From positions 1 through 64,000 of the forward strand of contig JAHQIW010000004.1 in the NCBI GenBank assembly GCA_019055375.1: 64,000 nucleotides of DNA, written 5' to 3'. Source of the DNA: Parelaphostrongylus tenuis. Taxonomy: Eukaryota > Nematoda > Chromadorea > Rhabditida > Metastrongylidae. A program made the position numbers and the translations under genes. Each line of letters starts with the position of its first letter. The first letter of the stretch is position 1. Below are positions 57,177 through 64,000 of the stretch, piece by piece. A model generated the notes under the pieces. That model searched no databases. It worked only from the letters and a program-made list of their open reading frames with translations, and was not told the DNA's origin.

Positions 57177-59550
57177 GAATTCTGGCGAATTCGGGAGTGT
57201 ATCTGGTTTTCAGAAGGTTTTTTTTTCAGAGCTATAACAAAAAAATAGGTTTGTGTTTTGCACACGCGTATTTTTCTTATGACAGACGTTTTCGCTTGGA
57301 TTATAACTTATCATGCGGTAGTGTAAGCTTTGAAGATTCTAACAAGTTGCTTGTTTTGAAAGGTTTTATACTACACTGTAGCAGGCAGTAGAAAGCAATA
57401 CTGTTAAATGGGAAGATAGAAATATATGAACAACAATCTAAATCAACATATCACACAGACTTGTAATCGGCCGATTTCACGCTAGGGTCAGGCGGGTCAT
57501 TGTTGAATCTCCAAAATAAACAACAGAGATGTTGACGTAGAATGAACTTATGCGAGAAAAGTTGCGGGCGAAGAATGAGAACGCGGTACTGACTTGCAAA
57601 GATTGCAATGAGACGTGATCAGCCAGTGTACTATGAGTTTCAAAAAGAAGAATTCTGGCGAATTCGGGAGTGTATCTGGTTTTCAAAAGGTTTTTTTTTC
57701 AGAGCTATAACAAAAAAAATAGGTTTGTGTTTTGCACACGCGTATTTTTCTTATGACAGACGTTTTCGCTTGGATTATAACTTATCATGCGGTAGTGTAA
57801 GCTTTGAAGATTCTAACAAGTTGCTTGTTTTGAAAAGGTTTTATACTACACTGTAGCAGGCAGTAGAAAGCAATACTGTTAAATGGGAAGATAGAAATAT
57901 ATGAACAACAATCTAAATCAACATATCACACAGACTTGTAATCGGCCGATTTCACGCTAGGGTCAGGCGGGTCATTGTTGAATCTCCAAAATAAACAACA
58001 GAGATGTTGACGTAGAATGAACTTATGCGAGAAAAGTTGCGGGCGAAGAATGAGAACGCGGTACTGACTTGCAAAGATTGCAATGAGACGTGATCAGCCA
58101 GTGTACTATGAGTTTCAAAAAGAAGAATTCTGGCGAATTCGGGAGTGTATCTGGTTTTCAAAAGGTTTTTTTTTTTCAGAGCTATAACAAAAAAATAGGT
58201 TTGTGTTTTGCACACGCGTATTTTTCTTATGACAGACGTTTTCGCTTGGATTATAACTTATCATGCGGTAGTGTAAGCTTTGAAGATTCTAACAAGTTGC
58301 TTGTTTTGAAAAGGTTTTATACTACACTGTAGCAGGCAGTAGAAAGCAATACTGTTAAATGGGAAGATAGAAATATATGAACAACAATCTAAATCAACAT
58401 ATCACACAGACTTGTAATCGGCCGATTTCACGCTAGGGTCAGGCGGGTCATTGTTGAATCTCCAAAATAAACAACAGAGATGTTGACGTAGAATGAACTT
58501 ATGCGAGAAAAGTTGCGGGCGAAGAATGAGAACGCGGTACTGACTTGCAAAGATTGCAATGAGACGTGATCAGCCAGTGTACTATGAGTTTCAAAAAGAA
58601 GAATTCTGGCGAATTCGGGAGTGTATCTGGTTTTCAAAAGGTTTTTTTTTCAGAGCTATACCAAAAAAATAGGTTTGTGTTTTGCACACGCGTATTTTTC
58701 TTATGACAGACGTTTTCGCTTGGATTATAACTTATCATGCGGTAGTGTAAGCTTTGAAGATTCTAACAAGTTGCTTGTTTTGAAAAGGTTTTATACTACA
58801 CTGTAGCAGGCAGTAGAAAGCAATACTGTTAAATGGGAAGATAGAAATATATGAACAACAATCTAAATCAACATATCACACAGACTTGTAATCGGCCGAT
58901 TTCACGCTAGGGTCAGGCGGGTCATTGTTGAATCTCCAAAATAAACAACAGAGATGTTGACGTAGAATGAACTTATGCGAGAAAAGTTGCGGGCGAAGAA
59001 TGAGAACGCGGTACTGACTTGCAAAGATTGCAATGAGACGTGATCAGCCAGTGTACTATGAGTTTCAAAAAGAAGAATTCTGGCGAATTCGGGAGTGTAT
59101 CTGGTTTTCAAAAGGTTTTTTTTTTTCAGAGCTATAACAAAAAAATAGGTTTGTGTTTTGCACACGCGTATTTTTCTTATGACAGACGTTTTCGCTTGGA
59201 TTATAACTTATCATGCGGTAGTGTAAGCTTTGAAGATTCTAACAAGTTGCTTGTTTGAAAAGGTTTTATACTACACTGTAGCAGGCAGTAGAAAGCAATA
59301 CTGTTAAATGGGAAGATAGAAATATATGAACAACAATCTAAATCAACATATCACACAGACTTGTAATCGGCCGATTTCACGCTAGGGTCAGGCGGGTCAC
59401 TGTTGAATCTCCAAAATAAACAACAGAGATGTTGACGTAGAATGAACTTATGCGAGAAAAGTTGCGGGCGAAGAATGAGAACGCGGGTACTGACTTGCAA
59501 AGATTGCAATGAGACGTGATCAGCCAGTGTACTATGAGTTTCAAAAAGAA
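57177..59550 (+). repeat. Tandem array, five units of about 475 bp
   Basis: Units start at 57177, 57650, 58125, 58601 and 59075 with GAATTCTGGCGAATTCGGGA; the array ends at 59550. Units are almost identical: the differences I see are in poly-T length, a T-to-C and an A-to-C change, and single base losses. About the first 210 bp of each unit match the right end of the segmental duplication (compare 23285-23490); the other 265 bp, with CGATTTCACGCTAGGGTCAG and GACGTGATCAGCCAGTGTAC, are not found elsewhere in the window. Repeated open frames on both strands follow the period and are not supported as genes. Confidence 0.97.
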
Positions 59551-60427
59551 GACGATAAGACAAATTGAATGCTGAAAGTTCTGGTATCCGCTGTGTGAAA
59601 ATGGATCAATAAAGTACCTAAAGATGTTATCTTTACCTTTTTCCTATGTCATTATGTATGCCCGTATATTATGTTCCATAAGTAGGAAAATAACAACAAC
59701 AATACATTCAATGCGGTGCCACGCTAAGGATTAGATAGGCGGTGAGGTAGATCCTACGGTCCGAGAAGATTGATAATATATATCACTGTTAAAAGCGCTT
59801 GGACGAAGACAATTCTTGCTTCATATTACGTTTGCAGATGTGCTACCGAATCCCATTGGCCATATGTAAAACGGATACAAAAAACCAGACATAACACTTT
59901 TCACAGACTCACTTTCAGAGAAATAATCTTAAATTTCGTTTTAGACGAATCAACAAATTTATACCCCATACTTGATGTCCAGTGATACCTTTTAGTTGCG
60001 CTTCCCAAATAATAGTTTATCTCAATGCTCTGAAAAGACAACCTTTAATGCGGACTTCCTGAATTTAGGGTCTGATCAAGCTGAAAAGTCCTTCGGCGTC
60101 ACACTTTGATCGCACAATATTTCACAACGCCTCGCACTTCTGTGGTAGGAAGAAAATTTGGAAATTCGTCATTGTGAGGCATTGTTAGACATCTGACCAA
60201 CTGAAGTGAAATATTTTTGCTCCGCGAGAGTGTGCAAAAACGCAGAGAAGTCTTCAAGAAAACTAAAAAAAGTGCTGCATTTTTTTAATTCGTTGATTTT
60301 TCACTCTGCATTTACTATCTATAAAAATGTGCCTTCAAAGTGGTCGACTAAGGAAGCTGCAAATAAGTTGACCTTTCCATGCTCCAAAAAACTTGCAAAA
60401 CATCAGAGAATATTGTATCATCACCTG
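59551..60427. other. No recognisable gene
   Basis: No supportable gene. CACCTGTCACCTGTCGTC at 60421-60438 marks the 3' end of the adjacent retrotransposon fragment. Confidence 0.4.
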
Positions 60428-61215
60428 TCACCTGTCGTCCCGTTGATCGTCGAGTGACTCGAGCGGGTACCAGCAACTCTTCCATTTTTCCCTATCGCGT
60501 GCAAGAGTAGCCCAGTAGGTCCTCCTTGCTCTAGGAATTCGTTGAGCATCATATCTTCCTTCCATCGCTTTCGTGAAGAAATCGGACCAACAGGTCAGTG
60601 GTCTTCCTTTAGAGCGCTTGACGTCCCGAGGAATCCAGTCGGTAACGGCTCTCGTCCATCGGTTGTCGTTGAAGCGCATCACGTGTCCGGCCCACCTTAT
60701 TTTCGATATCCTGGCGTGTAGAACGGCGTCTCTGATTTTCGATCGTTGACGTAGGTCGGAAGTTCGGATCCTTTGTCTCATTTGCGAAATACGAGACACT
60801 CCTAGCATCGACCTTTCGACTGCGCGTTCGATAACGGCAAGTGATCTTTCATCCTGCTTAGGTAGCGACTAGGTTTCTGCTGCATACGTCAGGGCAGGGA
60901 TAATTGTCGAGTCGAAAAGGTGGGCACGGAGTCGGATGTTCTTTGTCCTCTTCACTGCATCTTCGATGCTCTTAAACGTTCCCCAAGCCGCTCGTTTCCT
61001 CCTGCTCAACTTTGGGGCTAGGTCGTTCATCATGTTGATTTCACGACCTAGATAGATGTAACTGGAGCATTCGGAAATTGTCGTTCCGTTGAGCGTGAAT
61101 GGGGCATTAGAAACCCATCCGTCCCTCATGAACATTGTTTTCGTTAGATTCAGTTGAAGACCGATCTTTCCACAGGCGTTATCGAAATCAGTCAACATTC
61201 GTTCCGTTCAGTCAA
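60428..61215 (-). pseudogene. RTE-type reverse transcriptase, C-terminal part
   Basis: The minus-strand frame from about 61215 reads TERMLTDFDNACGKIGLQL, KTMFMRDGWVSNAPFTLNG, CSSYIYLGREINMMNDLAP, RLRAHLFDSTIIPALTYAAE, then one stop (TAG, probably from a Trp codon) at about 60868, then IERAVERSMLGVSR, KIRWAGHVMRFNDNRWTRAV, GRPLTCWSDFFTKAMEG and a final LDDQRDDR before the stop. This is the thumb and C-terminal region after the FADD motif of RTE-class elements. The rest of the protein is missing upstream, as expected from 5' truncation during target-primed reverse transcription. With a single visible stop it is the youngest RTE piece here. Confidence 0.9.
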
Positions 61216-64000
61216 CAGTAAACAAATATGGGAACGAATTGTATCATACGTTGTAAAAAAAGCACTTTTGAATTTCAACTCTACAATACCACCTGAGGAA
61301 TGTGAAAATAAATCGGAATGCGTCGTGTTCTCAAAGACATTATTATTGTCTGACGAACTACCGTCGTCAGCTGTATGGTTGTTCCTTCGCTGACGGCGCT
61401 GCTAACAATATTTTTAATGACGGTGCACACACGAAATGATACATAAGCCGTTTTGAACATACGCCACTTGTCCTTGTAGTTTTGATAACATGTGGCGACG
61501 TTCAGGGCTCCTCATTTATTCTGCTGCAAAAGTAGGAACTGATTCGCGTATCGCGTTCAAATGTTTTCTTCCAATACATTACAAATCAGACACTGAAATT
61601 TCGCCCCGAAATGAATTTTGAGCAGGGCTTTGAAAGATGGGCAGTTACCAAGAAGCCGCTAAACTGAGAATGAAAGGAAGTCTCACATTGTTTCTTTCAT
61701 TCTCTTTGGAGGAAAGCTCACTCGCGGTCATCGCTGTCGGTAAAAAGGAGTCTTGCTTCTAAGTAATAACTTTTAGCACAAAACCACTCCTTAAATTCCA
61801 AAGTCTGATTTTCTCTAAGCCTCGACATGAATAAAGTAATGTGAAAATCCTTACAAACTGACCCTTTCCTTGAGGAAAACTTGCACGAGGTTGGCATTTC
61901 TCTCTTGAAATGTGATTGCTAATGTTTCGCCAACCTTGCCCTTTCCAGAGCCTCGACTTATTGAATCATACCACATCTAATCATTCGATTAATAATTCGT
62001 ATACACTAACATACCGCCACCAAACAATTCAACAGTCTGGCTATTTTACAAAGGCCTCAACTAAACACATATGTGGGAGAGACCAGCATTAGGTGACACA
62101 TTGTGAAAAAATGACTTTTACTCAGACTGCAAAATGAGTCTGAGATAAGGCACCGTGTCATTGTTATACATAGGTACACTACCCTTCTATTCATCCTAGG
62201 ACTTTTTCGGCTCATCCAAAAGACCTCAAGGGTTCTTCGCGCTGACGTTTTTGATTACACTTGCAGTTCGTGAAGCACTTGTAGCGCAGCGCCATTCGAT
62301 ATATCTTCGTGAGGAGTACTAACAATGAATAACTCCATTATATAGATTTGGTTTGGCTGCGCACAATTTGGGTGACATCTTATTGTTATGTAGATGTATA
62401 TTGTGGCATTGAAAACTCAGATGGTATATACAGTCAAACAAGTAAGTCTTTAGACGCACATAGGGTAGAAAACACAATGATGAGAAATTTAAGATGGGAG
62501 TAAGAAAACCCTGGACAAGAATCCGAAAGGTCAGTGCGAAAAACCCTTGAGGCCTGATGATTAACAGAAGTTTAAGAATGAATAGGAGAGAGAGTGCTGA
62601 GCATAACGAATGACATGACACCTTATCTCGTCATAATTTTCTCTTTGAGTAAGGTTCACTAATTACAGAGTGTGACAGCACAACGGTGATTTTTCTTATG
62701 TAAGTGTAAGGTGAGGTTTTCGTAGCCAGATAGTGAAATTGTTCTTTTTGATTCTACTGCATACGAAAAATTAACGAATAGTCGGATATGGAATGATATA
62801 GTACGTCTAGGCTCTGACGAAAAGCAAGGTCGCCGAATCGTTCGCGATAACTTTCAAGAGAGAGGTCAACTTCGTGTTGTGCAGTTTTAATCAAAGAAAA
62901 GGACATTTCTGGAGAAATTTTACATATTCATTACTCATGCCGAATTCGAGGATCGATGAACTTATGGACTGACAGAACTGTGGAGTATTCCTTGTACAGA
63001 TATGCTGAAAATACGGTTTTGCCAAATCTCGTACAGGTATAACGAATATAAATGCAAAGACAGAGAAAGTATAGACGAAAAAGTGGTCCAAAAAGGTAGT
63101 CTCAGAGTGTTGCTAATGTCAATTAAAAGTAACGTGACAGATAGAGTAACAAACTGAAGGGGCAGAAGCATTGATGAATGGATGTCTAATAGGAGAGCAT
63201 TTGTTCGAAACAGCACTGGTAAGAAGTGATGAGTTTTCAAAAAAAAATTCACGAGACTGTTTAAAAACATGTGAAACAGGCTTGAAGCGGCAAACCACGT
63301 CACTTTGAATGTATGAGTATGTTAGGCTCCATGAGTTATTCTTATACTTTTCGACCAAACATCGATTAGTTTGCTTGAGATAGATAGTTTTCAATTCTGC
63401 TTCAGCCTAAATTATTATTTCAAGAGACTATACTTTTTCTTGATTGAGTCAGTATCACAAAGGTGATAATAATAGATGTGTACGCTGCGACGCTAAGCGA
63501 ATAAACGAATTTTATTTAACAATTTCGATTAAAATTTCGAATTCGAATGAAAAAATTCAAAAAATTGAATTTTATTTTATTAATTTTTTATCAATTTTGA
63601 GTTATTGCATCAATCAACGATGAACATATGATCAAATCATAAACGTTTGACGTCCAATATTAGAAAGAACATAAGTGATTTATGACAAAACCCAAGCTTT
63701 CATGTCGTCACACGGAATTGTGGCCGACGGGAATCTCCTAACTTTATTTCGTCAATTATTCATGGACAGCAATATAAGCACAAATTTTGAAGTAAATGAA
63801 CCCACTTCCAACAGGCCGCGTCCGACTGGGGTCACAATGTGTGCGCTGCGTAGATCAGGCACGGTGTGCGCTGTCCTTCTGAATATCTTCATGTTAACTC
63901 GAAGAATCCGTTTATGAGCAGTCGATGTAAGGGTTGAAAGAAAAGAGTGATACAATACCGATTCGATCTTTACAGGGGAATAATCGGGTGAGAAACAAAA
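61216..64000. other. No recognisable gene
   Basis: About 2.8 kb with only short open frames on both strands. At 63495-63600 an AT-rich stretch with several AATTTTATTT / AAATAAAATT inverted motifs around TTCGAATTCGAA could fold into a hairpin. Nothing else is supportable. Confidence 0.4.

Larger units (their letters stand above)
51405..57390 (+). repeat. Segmental duplication, copy 2
   Basis: Direct-orientation partner of 18045-23490. It differs by a MITE-P insertion at 52364-52739, extra minisatellite units, extra sequence at about 54675-54740 and scattered substitutions. Its right end is the first unit of the 475 bp tandem array. Confidence 0.9.

Noticed and set aside
57250..59230. CRISPR-like array from regularly spaced repeats
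   Set aside because: The repeat is the whole 475 bp unit with no variable spacers, and the genome is eukaryotic.
57477..59258. Repeated 60-87 codon frames on both strands
   Set aside because: They recur with the 475 bp tandem period and exist on both strands; no start, splice or codon evidence.
60360..60440. Shared 3' end between SINE-A and the RTE fragment, which would name its mobilising LINE
   Set aside because: Only the 8-mer GATCAACG is common; the rest of the tails differs.

Overview
The window looks like nuclear DNA of a strongylid nematode, most likely a hookworm-type genome. The grounds are: AT-rich sequence with long gene-poor stretches; short introns with nematode-style acceptors; RTE-type endonuclease/reverse-transcriptase remnants whose residues match, from memory, those abundant in hookworm assemblies; mariner remnants; and a 15-base match to the 3' part of nematode spliced leader SL1. 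No prokaryotic operons, CRISPR arrays, rRNA genes or intact tRNA genes were seen. Most open reading frames in the window are chance frames or parts of repeats.

Only one protein gene is well supported. It is a five-exon gene for a 222-residue presumed secreted protein at 54817-56313 (+). A second copy at 20989-22487 (+) has the same exon-intron structure but carries two 1-base frame shifts and a premature stop. Both sit in a direct segmental duplication (about 18045-23490 and 51405-57390). The second duplicate has gained a 376 bp palindromic MITE with 11 bp target duplications. Its downstream edge has been amplified into five near-identical 475 bp tandem units (57177-59550).

The rest is a dense, nested set of transposable elements. 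By region: 1-8 kb holds a degraded RTE endonuclease (1540-2738, -), several tRNA-derived SINEs (family 'SINE-A') and a mariner 5' half (4567-4995). 8-18 kb holds SINE-A copies and the first palindromic MITEs ('MITE-P'). 25.8-26.6 kb holds a mariner C-terminal fragment beside a near-perfect 522 bp palindrome. 27.6-29.6 kb holds a second tRNA-headed SINE family ('SINE-B') and a long CA microsatellite. 29.7-44.6 kb is a large structure: two 2.7 kb inverted arms (30167-32873 and 41908-44620) around about 9 kb, containing internally deleted mariners, SINEs, a 3.27 kb terminal-inverted-repeat insertion inside a SINE, a tRNA-like inverted pair, a simple-sequence tract and a highly decayed RTE reverse transcriptase (39980-40965, +). 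44.6-49.5 kb holds hairpin elements and a 1.58 kb inverted-repeat element whose centre contains an SL1-like and a tRNA-Asp-like sequence. 50.6-51.0 kb is a mariner C-terminal half. 60.4-61.2 kb is the C-terminal part of an RTE reverse transcriptase with a single visible stop codon.

All homology statements come from reading translations by eye and from memory of the families. Element edges are approximate unless target-site duplications are quoted. Family names such as SINE-A, SINE-B and MITE-P are local labels only.
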